From Salinarimonas sp046292825 (GTDB taxonomy: Bacteria > Pseudomonadota > Alphaproteobacteria > Rhizobiales > Beijerinckiaceae): DNA of 64,000 nucleotides. Numbering within the stretch: the first letter of the stretch is position 1; each line of letters begins with the position of its first letter. The DNA lies in NCBI RefSeq assembly GCF_046292825.1, contig NZ_JBKBQG010000001.1:1-64000 (forward strand), in the 5' to 3' direction. Shown here piece after piece: positions 42,180 to 51,516 of the stretch. Made by a program: the position numbers and the translations under genes. The notes beneath the pieces are model-generated. The model ran no database searches and was not told the origin of the DNA. It saw only the letters and a list, made by a program, of their open reading frames with translations.

Positions 42180-42992
42180 ATGGACGCGAGACGCAAGGCG
42201 GAGGCCGGCGACGGGACGGTCGGCAAGGCGGTGGAGGTGCTGGAGCTCGTTGCCGGCTTCGGGCGCCCCGTGCGCTTCACCGCGATCCTCGCCAGGAGCC
42301 ACTATCCGAAGGCGACGCTCTACCGGCACCTGCGCACCCTCGTCGCCCAGGATCTCCTCGCCTACGACGAGGAGGCGCAGACCTACGCGCTCGGCATCCG
42401 GCTCGTGCGCCTCGCCCACGCCGCCTGGCGGCAGAGCTCGCTCGCCCCGATCGCGCGCGCCCATCTCGACGCGCTCTCGGCCGAGATCGGCGCGACCGTG
42501 CATCTCGCCCAGCTCGACCACGCCCACGTCCTCTACGTCGACAAGCGCAATGCCCGCGAGCCGATCGAGATGTTCAGCCAGGCGGGCAAGATCGGCCCGG
42601 CCTATTGCACGGGCGTCGGCAAGGCGATGCTCGCCGTCGTCGATCCGCGCTCGCGCCCCGAGCTGATCGCCCAGCAGAGCTTCCATCGCTTCACGCCGCG
42701 CACGATCACGCAGGCCGATGCGCTCGAGGCCGAACTCGCGCGCGTGCGGGCGTGCGGCTACGCCGTCGACGACGAGGAGCACGAGCCCGGCATCATCTGC
42801 GCCGCGGTGCCGATCCTCACGCGCGCCGGCCGGCTCATGGGGGCTCTCTCCGTCACCTCCTCGACCGCGCGCACGACACTCGACGCCCTCGTCGCCCGCG
42901 TGCCCCGCCTCCAGGCGGCGGCTCGTGCGATCGCGGGCGACATGGAGAGCTGGCGCTTTCCGGAGGAGGCGCGGGCGGCGGGGGCAGATTAG
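42180..42992 (+). CDS. IclR-family transcriptional regulator of galactoside use
   Basis: This is a 270-residue regulator. The N-terminal winged helix (residues about 10-75) includes GKAVEVLELVAGFG and YPKATLYRHLRTLVAQDLL. The C-terminal GAF-like effector domain starts near 85 and contains the family motif CTGVGKAMLA and the conserved GIICAAVPI. It is divergent from the sugar-transport operon with twin dyads in between. The transporter ATPase gene follows after 15 bases, so regulator and ATPase are likely one transcript. Its inducer is probably galactose or a pathway intermediate. Confidence 0.93.
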   Translation: MDARRKAEAGDGTVGKAVEVLELVAGFGRPVRFTAILARSHYPKATLYRHLRTLVAQDLLAYDEEAQTYALGIRLVRLAHAAWRQSSLAPIARAHLDALSAEIGATVHLAQLDHAHVLYVDKRNAREPIEMFSQAGKIGPAYCTGVGKAMLAVVDPRSRPELIAQQSFHRFTPRTITQADALEAELARVRACGYAVDDEEHEPGIICAAVPILTRAGRLMGALSVTSSTARTTLDALVARVPRLQAAARAIAGDMESWRFPEEARAAGAD

Positions 42993-43007
42993 GGGAGGAT
43001 CGAGTCG

Positions 43008-44069
<1,062 letters not shown>

Positions 44070-44179
44070 GGGGCGGCGATCGTCTCGCGGCCCCCGGAAC
44101 GCCTCCATCCGGCACACGTTGGCGGCACGGCGTACCCCCGGCGCCGCTGCCCGCAACGATCGCCAGTGGAGACGACTTC

Positions 44180-45736
44180 ATGTTTCGCATGAGCTGCCCC
44201 GTCGCGCCCTCGCGCGCGCCCTCGCGCCGAGCCGTTCTCGGCGGCCTCGGCGCCCTGCTCGCGGGGACGACAGCGCTCGGCCGCGCCCCCGCCCTCGCCC
44301 ACACCCAGACGGTGCACGGGCAGGGCGGCGGCATGACGCTCGGCTTCGACCCCGCCTATGTGCGCGGCGCCGTCGAGCCCTTCGCGCGCACCACCCTCTA
44401 TGCCGGCGAGCGGCTCACCTGGCCGATGATCGGGCCGGGCTTTTCGAAGGAGGCGGCGATCCCGCCGCATCTGTGGGGGATGCTCTACGACGATTGGCGC
44501 CCGGCCATGGAGGAGGAGGGGCTCTCCGTCTTCCTCCAGGGTCTCGAGAATCGCGGGCCGGACAACGCCCGCAAGCGCATCTACACCTCCGCGCTCACCC
44601 CCGATCTCTACGAGCGCCATTACCGCCCGAAGGTCGCGCGCTTCCTCGAGCGCCTGTTCGATCCCGCCCACGAGGGCGAGCCGCTGATGGCGCGCTATTA
44701 CGAGGATTATTGGGATCTCTACTGGGACCTGCATCTGGGCGTGCGCGACGACGCGATCCCGCCCGAGGTGCGCGAGATCGGCAACGCCTTCAACGCGGTG
44801 ATCGGCTTCTGGGACCCGCGCTCGGAGGAGGTCTACCGCGCCTATATGCGCGTGCGCGAGCTGCGGCCCGGCCTGCGCGATTGGATCGACGCGCGGCTGC
44901 AGGACATCCTCGACGGCAATGTCGAGAACCCCGAGGCGACGATCGCCCATTACTGGCTCGTCAATGGCGGGGGCGGCGAGAACTTCAGGCGCGAGGACGT
45001 GGTCTTCGAGTGCTTCCACAATTTCCTCGCCTTCTCGCAATGGGGCAACACGCTCTATCGGATCATGGACCGGCTCGACCGCGAGAACGGGGACGCGGCG
45101 GTGCGCGACGCCTTCGACGCGGCGCTCGCCGATCCCGACGTGCGCGACGAGGACGGCCCGTTCACGCGGCTCGATCGGCTGACGATGGAGCTGTTCCGCA
45201 CGATCTCGCCCAATACGGGCAGCCTCTCGACGCTCGCCGTGGCGCAGGAGGAGGACGAGCCGGTGGAGCACGCCTTCATCCTCCATCCGCATCCCGAGAC
45301 GAGCGACGATCCGCGCCATTGGGAGGACCCGCAGGCCTTCGATCCGGACCGCTATCTGCGCGTTCCGACGAGCGCGCAGATCGACGAGGAGGCCTGCGCC
45401 GGCGCCGGGCTCGCCCGCTGCCCGTTCTCCCTCGTCGCGGCGGAGATGCCGGAGGAGCGCGACGTGCTGATGAGGAATTCGGGCTTCGGCACCGTGTTCG
45501 CGACGGTCGAGGGGCGCGATTTCCCCGTCGTCGATCATGCCGGCTTCGCACCGTTCGGCTTCGGCTATCGGCGCTGCGCCGGCGAATGGCTGACGATCGA
45601 CTTCTTCAACGACGTCCTGCGCAAGATCCACGCGGAGAGCATCGTCTTCGCCCGCGCCGAGGTCGACGAGCCCGAGCGCCTGCCGGTGGGACCGGTGACC
45701 GTGATCGAGGACGACATCGCCTTCGAGCGCGCCTGA
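44180..45736 (+). CDS. Cytochrome P450-like heme-thiolate protein with a Tat signal
   Basis: This is a 518-residue protein. It carries a twin-arginine signal (Ser15-Arg16-Arg17-Ala-Val-Leu20, hydrophobic core to about 34, likely cleavage after Ala40). The P450 landmarks occur in the right order and spacing: K-helix ExxR (Glu337, Arg340), a PERF-like FDPDRYL (387-393), and the heme loop FGFGYRRCAG with Cys466 as the thiolate ligand, then a standard L-helix start. The I-helix region (residues about 275-295, FHNFLAFSQWGNT) lacks the acid-alcohol pair for oxygen activation, so a peroxygenase, isomerase or other non-monooxygenase role is possible. No ferredoxin or reductase is adjacent. Export of a folded P450 to the periplasm would be highly unusual. 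It starts 110 bases after the ATPase gene, with GGAGA at the start. Confidence 0.8.
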   Translation: MFRMSCPVAPSRAPSRRAVLGGLGALLAGTTALGRAPALAHTQTVHGQGGGMTLGFDPAYVRGAVEPFARTTLYAGERLTWPMIGPGFSKEAAIPPHLWGMLYDDWRPAMEEEGLSVFLQGLENRGPDNARKRIYTSALTPDLYERHYRPKVARFLERLFDPAHEGEPLMARYYEDYWDLYWDLHLGVRDDAIPPEVREIGNAFNAVIGFWDPRSEEVYRAYMRVRELRPGLRDWIDARLQDILDGNVENPEATIAHYWLVNGGGGENFRREDVVFECFHNFLAFSQWGNTLYRIMDRLDRENGDAAVRDAFDAALADPDVRDEDGPFTRLDRLTMELFRTISPNTGSLSTLAVAQEEDEPVEHAFILHPHPETSDDPRHWEDPQAFDPDRYLRVPTSAQIDEEACAGAGLARCPFSLVAAEMPEERDVLMRNSGFGTVFATVEGRDFPVVDHAGFAPFGFGYRRCAGEWLTIDFFNDVLRKIHAESIVFARAEVDEPERLPVGPVTVIEDDIAFERA

Positions 45737-45779
45737 GCCGGCCGGGGAGGGGGCGTGCGTGCGCGCGCGCTCCCGGTCT

Positions 45780-45794
45780 GTTCCCCTTTCGGTC
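45780..45794 (+). promoter_or_regulatory. Candidate LexA (SOS) box upstream of mmcB
   Basis: GTTC-N7-GGTC matches the alphaproteobacterial LexA site GTTC-N7-GTTC at seven of eight fixed bases. It lies 22 bases before the mmcB start codon. In Caulobacter mmcB belongs to the SOS regulon, which agrees with this placement. Confidence 0.45.
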
Positions 45795-45815
45795 CAGTCG
45801 TGCTAGACGAGGCGC

Positions 45816-46325
45816 ATGTCTGCGAGCGCGCCTCTCCCCGACGACTTCCCCGGCCTGCGACCCGACGGCCGCCAATCGCCCGCCGCGCTCGCGATCCAGC
45901 GCGGCGTGCGGCGGATGCTCGCGGCGATGGATTGCGCGAGCCTGTGCGAGTTCACCCTGCGCTCGGGGCGGCGGGCGGACGTGATCGCGCTCGCGCGCGA
46001 CGGCTGCGTCTCGATCGTCGAGATCAAATCCAGCGTGCGCGATTTCCGCGCCGACCGGAAATGGCCGGATTACCGCGATTTCTGCGACCGGCTCTATTTC
46101 GCGGTCGATGCGTCGACCCCCCTCGACATCCTGCCGCCGGAGACCGGGCTCATCCTCGCCGACGGCTACGGCGCGGAGATCCTGCGCGAGCCGCCCCACC
46201 ACCCCCTCGCGCCCGCCCGCCGCAAGGCCCTGACGCTACGCTTCGCCCGCGCCGCCGCCGCCGGCCTCCACGCCGCGACGGACCCCGAGGCGCGGGGCTT
46301 TCTGGGCGGGTTGTCGGAGGGTTGA
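45816..46325 (+). CDS. mmcB: MmcB-family DNA repair protein
   Basis: This is a 169-residue protein of the MmcB family, which in Caulobacter is needed for resistance to mitomycin C. The fold is PD-(D/E)XK nuclease-like: an Asp in RRADVIAL is followed by VSIVEIKSS with the ExK pair, then RDFRADRKWPDYRDFCD. The C-terminus has LTLRFARAAA. Its length is close to that of the family. The start at 45816 has GAGG just upstream. It is alone in its orientation between the P450-like gene and the convergent FkbM gene. Confidence 0.9.
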   Translation: MSASAPLPDDFPGLRPDGRQSPAALAIQRGVRRMLAAMDCASLCEFTLRSGRRADVIALARDGCVSIVEIKSSVRDFRADRKWPDYRDFCDRLYFAVDASTPLDILPPETGLILADGYGAEILREPPHHPLAPARRKALTLRFARAAAAGLHAATDPEARGFLGGLSEG

Positions 46326-46378
46326 GGGGGGCCGGGGATGACACCGCTGGAACACCCCGAAGCGCGATCGCAGGTCGG

Positions 46379-47125
46379 CTACGACCTCCCGGCCTCCAGC
46401 ACCGCGTACACGTCCCCCGAATTCGCCTCGTGGGGGAGCGCGTCGAGGATGTCGGCCATGCGCGCGGCGGGAACCGTCTCGTCGGCGAGGGCGGCCGTCT
46501 CGCCGAGCGAGAGGGCGAAGCGGTAGGGCGCGCGCGCGGCGAGCCGCAGGAGGGCGCGCTGCGCGACGTCGCGCGCGATCGTCGTGAACTCGAAGGAGAG
46601 CGCCGGCACCGGCTGCGTGAGGCCGGCGAGCACCTCGTCCTCGAAGCCCTCCACGTCGATCTTGACGAAAGACGGGGAGCCGTGCGCGGCGATCAGCGCG
46701 TCGAGCGTCGTCATCGGCACCTCGATCTCCCGGTCCCAGGCCTGCCCCTCCCAGCCGCGCGCGCCCGCCGCCGCGGCGACGAAGGCGCTCGAGGCGGTCG
46801 TGACGGTGGGGTTCGCCGTGTTGACCGCAAGCCGCACCGTGCCGATCGCTCCCCCCGCGGCCGCCTGCACGAGCGCCACGTCCGCGTCGCGCCCGTGGAT
46901 CAGGCGCAAGGCGCGCATCGCGGCGGGCTGCGGCTCGAGCGCGACGACGCGCGCGCCGAGCCGGCGGAAGCTCGCGGTGCGGTCCCCGACATGGGCGCCG
47001 ATATCGAAGGCGAGATCGCCGGGGCGGACGAAACGCCGGTAGAGCGCATCGAGCGCCGCCCGCCGCGCGGGATCGCCGTGATAGAGGCGCAGGGAGCGCC
47101 CGATGGCGCGCGCGTTCGGCTTCAT
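46379..47125 (-). CDS. FkbM-family SAM-dependent methyltransferase
   Basis: This is a 248-residue methyltransferase. Motif I is FDIGAHVGDRTASF (residues about 41-54), and VVALEPQPAAM ends strand 2 with the SAM-binding acidic residue. The FkbM family pattern VPMTTLDALI and PSFVKIDVEGFEDEVLAGL is complete. FkbM-type enzymes O-methylate sugars, glycans or polyketides. Because the gene overlaps opgH by ATGA, methylation of a periplasmic glucan is a reasonable but untested guess. Confidence 0.9.
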   Translation of the reverse strand: MKPNARAIGRSLRLYHGDPARRAALDALYRRFVRPGDLAFDIGAHVGDRTASFRRLGARVVALEPQPAAMRALRLIHGRDADVALVQAAAGGAIGTVRLAVNTANPTVTTASSAFVAAAAGARGWEGQAWDREIEVPMTTLDALIAAHGSPSFVKIDVEGFEDEVLAGLTQPVPALSFEFTTIARDVAQRALLRLAARAPYRFALSLGETAALADETVPAARMADILDALPHEANSGDVYAVLEAGRS

Positions 47126-48948
47126 CGCAGGGAGCCCTCCCGCGCGGCGAGCGCCGCGAGCGCACGCGGCATCTCCCGCTCCTCGGGGATCGCGCACAGG
47201 CCAGCGCGCGCGAAGAGCGCTCCCAGGCGTGGATCGGCGGTGATCACGGCGAACGGCACCGCGAGAAGATAGCCGGCGCAGAACAGGAGCGCCACCGGCA
47301 GCGCGGCCGGGATCGTCGCCGCGACGACGGCGAGGATGCCGACGCCGAAGGCGGTCGCGGGCCAGCCGAAGCGCAACGCCTCGCCCCAGGAGACGCGATG
47401 GGCGTCGCGCGCCTGCCCGGTCCAGCCCGTGCCGCGCCCGAGCGCGAGCCCCAGCATGAACAAGGTGAGCCGCATCGAGGCCACGGCGCCGAGGATCGCC
47501 GAGAAGACGAGCTCGATCGCCGCCCCCGCCGCGAAGCGCCCCGCGCCCCCATAGGCCGCGACGCCGCCCTTCGTGAGCGCGAGATCGAGGAAGCCGATCA
47601 CGCGCGGCGCGGTCGAGAGGGCGAGGAAGGCGAGATAGAAGGCGATCGCCGCCGCCACGGGGAAGGCGGCCGGGTCCGTCGTCGCCGCGATGACGGGCGC
47701 GAGCGCGAGGACGAGCGTCATCGCCGGCACCGCGGCGAACATCGCGATCGCGGTCACGAGCTGCACCCGGCTCGTCGGCACGAGGCCGGAGAGGCCGACG
47801 AGCTTGAGATATTGCAGGTTGCCCTGACACCAGCGCAGGTCGCGCTTCGAGAAATCGAGGAGCGTCGGCGGGTTTTCCTCCCACGAGCCGCCCTCGCGCG
47901 GCAGCACGCGCACCTCCCAGCCCGCGCGCCGCATCAGGACGGCCTCGACCTGATCGTGCGAGAGGACCGGGCCGCCGAGCGGCGGCGCCCCGCGCAAGGT
48001 CGGCAGCCGGCAATGGCGTCGGAAGGGGGCGATGCGCACGACGGCATTGTGCCCCCAATAGGGTCCGCAATCCCCCGTCCACCAGGCCGAGCCGAGCGTG
48101 TAGGGCCGCATCCCGTGGCGCATGCCGAACTGGAAGATGCGCGCGAAGGCGCTTGTCGACGGCGCTCCCACGACGAGGCTCTGCAGGATGCCGATGCGCG
48201 GGTTCGCCTGCACGATGCGGACCATGCGCAGGATCGCGTCCGCGCTCATCAGGCTGTCGGCATCGAGCGTGAGCATGAGCTCGTAATCGCGCCCCTGCCG
48301 CTCGAGGAAATCGCGGATGTTGCCGGCCTTGTAGCCGGTGTTGCGCGCGCGGCGGCGATAATGGATGCGCTCGGCCCCCGCCCCGGCCTGCGCCTTCCAT
48401 GCGGCGATCGCGGCCTCCTCCTCGTCGGCGATGGCGGGATCGCTCGTGTCGGAGAGGACGAAATAGGCGAAGGCGTCGCCGGCGCCGGTCTCCTCCAGGC
48501 CCTCGCGCACGATCGCGAGACGGGCGAGCGCGCGGGCGGGGTCCTCGTTGCGAACGGTCATCACGATCGCGGTCGCCGCGACGATCGGCGCGTCCGTGTC
48601 CCCCGCCGCCGCGAAGGGGGCCACGGCGGCGATCGGATCGGGCGAGAGCCGTGCGATCGCAAAGCCGATCGCGGCGTTGACGAGGCCGAGCACCGTCCAG
48701 GGCGCGCAGATTGCGAAGGCGAGGAGGAAGGCGAGATCGACGAGGGAGAGACCGTCCGCCGCGAGGATCGCGCCCGCCCCGCCGACGAGCGCGAGGGTGC
48801 CGGTCCCGACGAGGCCCGCGACGAGGAGGCGGCGGCGGCGCCACGTCCGCGCCGTCGCGCCGGTCATCTGGACGGGGCGCGCATCCGTATGGGAAGAAGC
48901 GAGCGGCGTCGCCTCGCGGAGGCCGGTCGGTCGCACGAGATCGTTCAT
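47122..48948 (-). CDS. opgH: Osmoregulated periplasmic glucan glucosyltransferase
   Basis: This is a 608-residue membrane glycosyltransferase of family GT2 (MdoH/OpgH). Two N-terminal helices (about 40-95) are followed by the catalytic domain. It shows TAIVMTVRNEDP, the LDADSLMS DxD motif, the base in LSHDQVEA and the RW motif KRDLRWCQGN. Four or more C-terminal helices form the translocation channel. It is shorter than E. coli OpgH because the long N-terminal cytoplasmic region is missing, as in many alphaproteobacterial forms. It makes the beta-glucan backbone of OPGs from UDP-glucose. No opgG is adjacent. Confidence 0.92.
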   Translation of the reverse strand: MNDLVRPTGLREATPLASSHTDARPVQMTGATARTWRRRRLLVAGLVGTGTLALVGGAGAILAADGLSLVDLAFLLAFAICAPWTVLGLVNAAIGFAIARLSPDPIAAVAPFAAAGDTDAPIVAATAIVMTVRNEDPARALARLAIVREGLEETGAGDAFAYFVLSDTSDPAIADEEEAAIAAWKAQAGAGAERIHYRRRARNTGYKAGNIRDFLERQGRDYELMLTLDADSLMSADAILRMVRIVQANPRIGILQSLVVGAPSTSAFARIFQFGMRHGMRPYTLGSAWWTGDCGPYWGHNAVVRIAPFRRHCRLPTLRGAPPLGGPVLSHDQVEAVLMRRAGWEVRVLPREGGSWEENPPTLLDFSKRDLRWCQGNLQYLKLVGLSGLVPTSRVQLVTAIAMFAAVPAMTLVLALAPVIAATTDPAAFPVAAAIAFYLAFLALSTAPRVIGFLDLALTKGGVAAYGGAGRFAAGAAIELVFSAILGAVASMRLTLFMLGLALGRGTGWTGQARDAHRVSWGEALRFGWPATAFGVGILAVVAATIPAALPVALLFCAGYLLAVPFAVITADPRLGALFARAGLCAIPEEREMPRALAALAAREGSLR

Positions 48949-49027
48949 CCTTCCTCCGCTTGCGGCGTTTCTTCAGATTGCGACGGCGTCAGGCGCCGAC
49001 GAGGACGACGAGGATCGGACGCGCCCC

Positions 49028-50011
49028 ATGCACGAAGCACGCTCTCTCTGGTACGCGGCACGGGGCAAAGTGGACCTGCGGCGCGCGCCGCTTCCGCCCC
49101 GCCGCGACGATGCGGCGCGGATCGAGACGCTGTGGACGGGTCTCAGCCGCGGCACGGAGCGTCTCGTGTTCGAGGGCCGCGTGCCGGCCTCCGAGCGCGA
49201 GCGCATGCGCGCGCCGCTCCAGGAGGGCGATTTCCCGTTCCCCGTGAAATACGGCTACAGCGCGGTGGGCATCGTGCGCGAGGGGCCGGTCGCGCTCCTC
49301 GGCCGCAACGTCTTCGCGCTCGCGCCCCATCAGGACCTGTTCGACGCTCCCCTCTCCCTCCTGCAACCCGTGCCCGACGACGTGCCGGCGCGCCGCGCCG
49401 TGCTCGCGGCCAACATGGAGACGGCGCTCAACGCGGTCTGGGACGGCGGCGTCGCGCCCGGAGACCGGGTGGTGGTGATCGGGGCGGGCATGGTGGGCGC
49501 GCTCATGGCGTATCTTTGCGCGCGCATCCCCGGCACGCGGACGACCCTCGTCGACGTCGTGCCCGAGCGCCGCGCGATCGCGGACGCGCTCGGCTGCGGC
49601 TTTTCGAAACCGCTCGACGCGCCGGGCGACGCGGACGTCGTCTTCCACGCCTCCGCCACCGCGGCGGGCCTCTCCTGCGCGCTCGCCTGTGCGGGCGACG
49701 AGGCGCGGGTCGTGGAATTGTCCTGGTACGGCGAGCGGCCGGTCGAAATCGGGCTCGGCGCCCAATTCCACGCGGGCCGCCTCACCCTCGTCTCGAGCCA
49801 GGTCGGCCGGGTGCCGCCCATGCGCCGCGCGCGCTGGACGACCGGGCGCCGGCTCGCGACCGCGCTCGCCTTGCTAGCCGATCCGCTCCTCGACGCGCTG
49901 ATCACGGAAGAGGTGCCCTTCGAGAGCCTCCCCGAGACCCTGCCGCGCCTCCTCGCCGCGGACGCGCCCGGCCTCGCCACCGCCATCCGCTATCGCGGCC
50001 GAGATCACTGA
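49028..50011 (+). CDS. Zinc-binding alcohol dehydrogenase-like (MDR) protein
   Basis: This is a 327-residue medium-chain dehydrogenase-type protein. The Rossmann cofactor motif VVVIGAGMVGALMAYL is at about residues 155-170. The N-terminal GroES-like part has GLSRGTERLVFEGRVP and KYGYSAVGIV. The catalytic zinc Cys/His pattern of classical ADHs is not obvious, so zinc binding is doubtful. This protein type recurs next to PTPS-like genes in alphaproteobacteria. It starts the four-gene cluster that ends with a glycosyltransferase and a methyltransferase. It is divergent from opgH with only 79 bases between starts. Confidence 0.85.
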   Translation: MHEARSLWYAARGKVDLRRAPLPPRRDDAARIETLWTGLSRGTERLVFEGRVPASERERMRAPLQEGDFPFPVKYGYSAVGIVREGPVALLGRNVFALAPHQDLFDAPLSLLQPVPDDVPARRAVLAANMETALNAVWDGGVAPGDRVVVIGAGMVGALMAYLCARIPGTRTTLVDVVPERRAIADALGCGFSKPLDAPGDADVVFHASATAAGLSCALACAGDEARVVELSWYGERPVEIGLGAQFHAGRLTLVSSQVGRVPPMRRARWTTGRRLATALALLADPLLDALITEEVPFESLPETLPRLLAADAPGLATAIRYRGRDH

Positions 50012-50038
50012 CACGACACCCGAAGAAGAGGAAAGCCG

Positions 50039-50437
50039 ATGTACGCCGTCGAGGTCCGCGATCACGTGATGATCGCCCATTCGTTCCGAGGAGACCTGTT
50101 CGGTCCCGCCCAGAAGCTGCACGGGGCGACCTTCGTCATCGACGTCGCCTTCTTCCGCGAGGATCTGTCGCCCGACGGCGTCGTCGTCGACATCGGCCGC
50201 GCGCACGAGGCGCTGAAGGCGACGCTCGCGCCGCTCAATTACCAGAACCTCGACGAGCTGCCGCAATTCTCGGGGCTCAACACGACGACCGAATTCCTCT
50301 GCAAGCACGTCTTCGACGCGATGGCCGACGCCGCTCGGACGGGACGGCTCGGGCCGGGCGGCGAGGGGATCGTGCGCATCAAGGTGACGATCTCGGAGAG
50401 CCACGTCGCGCGCGCCTGGTACGAGAGCGCGCTGTGA
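50039..50437 (+). CDS. 6-pyruvoyltetrahydropterin/6-carboxytetrahydropterin synthase-like protein
   Basis: This is a 132-residue T-fold protein of the PTPS/QueD family. The expected zinc site is only partly present. His14 (IAHSF) and His28 (KLHGATF) align with the first two ligands, but the third ligand of the HxH pair is Ala30. The catalytic Cys before the pair is replaced (GPAQKLHG). Other family marks are kept: VVVDIGRAHEAL, PLNYQNLDELP, NTTTEFLCKHVF with the acidic substrate anchor, and the final ESHVARAWYE. It may therefore bind a pterin and catalyse a different or partial reaction. It overlaps the next gene by GTGA. Confidence 0.85.
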   Translation: MYAVEVRDHVMIAHSFRGDLFGPAQKLHGATFVIDVAFFREDLSPDGVVVDIGRAHEALKATLAPLNYQNLDELPQFSGLNTTTEFLCKHVFDAMADAARTGRLGPGGEGIVRIKVTISESHVARAWYESAL

Positions 50438-51516
50438 GCGCTCCGCTGCGCGCCGTTCTCGCCTTCCCCGGAGACCTCGACACGCCGACCGGCGGCTACG
50501 CCTATTGCCGGGCGGTGCTCGCGCGGCTCGGGTGTCACGGCGTCGAGGCCCGCCCGCTCTCGCTGCCGGCGTCCTTTCCCGCGCCGGAGGCGGGCGACGT
50601 CGCCGAGGCGATCGCGCGGCTCGCGGCGATCGAGGCCTCCGACGCGCTCCTCGTCGACGGGCTCGCCTACGGCGTCCTGCCGGCGCCGGCGCTCGAAAAG
50701 CTCGCGCGCCCGCTCGTCGCCCTCGTCCACCACCCGCTCGGGCTGGAGGCCGGTCTCGCGCCCGAGCGCGCGCGCGATCTCCTCGCGATGGAGGCGGCGG
50801 CGCTCGCGCGGGCGACGCGCATCGTCGCGGCGAGCCCGACGACGGCGCGGGTGATCGTCGACGATTTCGGCATCCCCGCCGACCGCGTCCACGTCGCCTT
50901 GCCCGGCACCGACCCGGCGCCGCGGGCGACGGGTTCGGAGAACGGCGGGCCGCTGCAGATCCTCGCGCTCGGCGCCGTGACGCTGCGCAAGGGCTTCGAC
51001 CTCCTCGTCGAGGCGCTCGCGCCGCTCGCGGACCGCTCCTTCATCCTCACCATCGCCGGGCCGATCGACCGGGACGATGCCTGCGTCGCGGCCCTGCGCG
51101 AGAGGATCGCCGAGGCGGGCCTCGCCGACCGGGTGATCGTCACCGGCACGCTGGAGCCCGTCGCCCGCGACGCGGCGCTCGCAGGGGCCGACCTGTTCGT
51201 GTCGTCCTCGCTCTACGAGGGCTACGGCATGGCGCTCGCGGAGGCGCTGGCGCGGGGGCTGCCGATCGTCGCCTCGACGGGCGGGGCCGCCCACGAGACG
51301 GTGCCCGACGAGGCCGCCCTGAAGGTGCCGCCCGGCGATGTCGCCGCGCTTTCCGACGCGCTCGCCCGCGCCATCGACGACGCGGCCCTGCGCGCGCGGC
51401 TCGCCGACGCGTCCTTCGCGGCGGGCGCGCGCCTGCCGACCTTCGACGATACCACGCGCATCGTCGCCCAGGCTCTGCGCGAGAGCCTCGGCGCGCCCTC
51501 CGGAGCCTCGAGATGA
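50434..51516 (+). CDS. Glycosyltransferase family 4
   Basis: This is a 360-residue GT-B enzyme. The N-terminal domain has the GGYAYCRAVL loop that replaces the usual GGxE region. The C-terminal domain carries LALGAVTLRKGFDLLVEAL and the GT4 nucleotide-sugar motif ELYE-like SSLYEGYGMALAEALARGLP (residues about 250-270). The start is GTG overlapping the PTPS-like stop, and the stop overlaps the methyltransferase start. The acceptor is unknown. The close coupling to a PTPS-like gene recalls pterin glycosyltransferases of cyanobacteria, which are also GT4. Confidence 0.88.
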   Translation: MSAPLRAVLAFPGDLDTPTGGYAYCRAVLARLGCHGVEARPLSLPASFPAPEAGDVAEAIARLAAIEASDALLVDGLAYGVLPAPALEKLARPLVALVHHPLGLEAGLAPERARDLLAMEAAALARATRIVAASPTTARVIVDDFGIPADRVHVALPGTDPAPRATGSENGGPLQILALGAVTLRKGFDLLVEALAPLADRSFILTIAGPIDRDDACVAALRERIAEAGLADRVIVTGTLEPVARDAALAGADLFVSSSLYEGYGMALAEALARGLPIVASTGGAAHETVPDEAALKVPPGDVAALSDALARAIDDAALRARLADASFAAGARLPTFDDTTRIVAQALRESLGAPSGASR

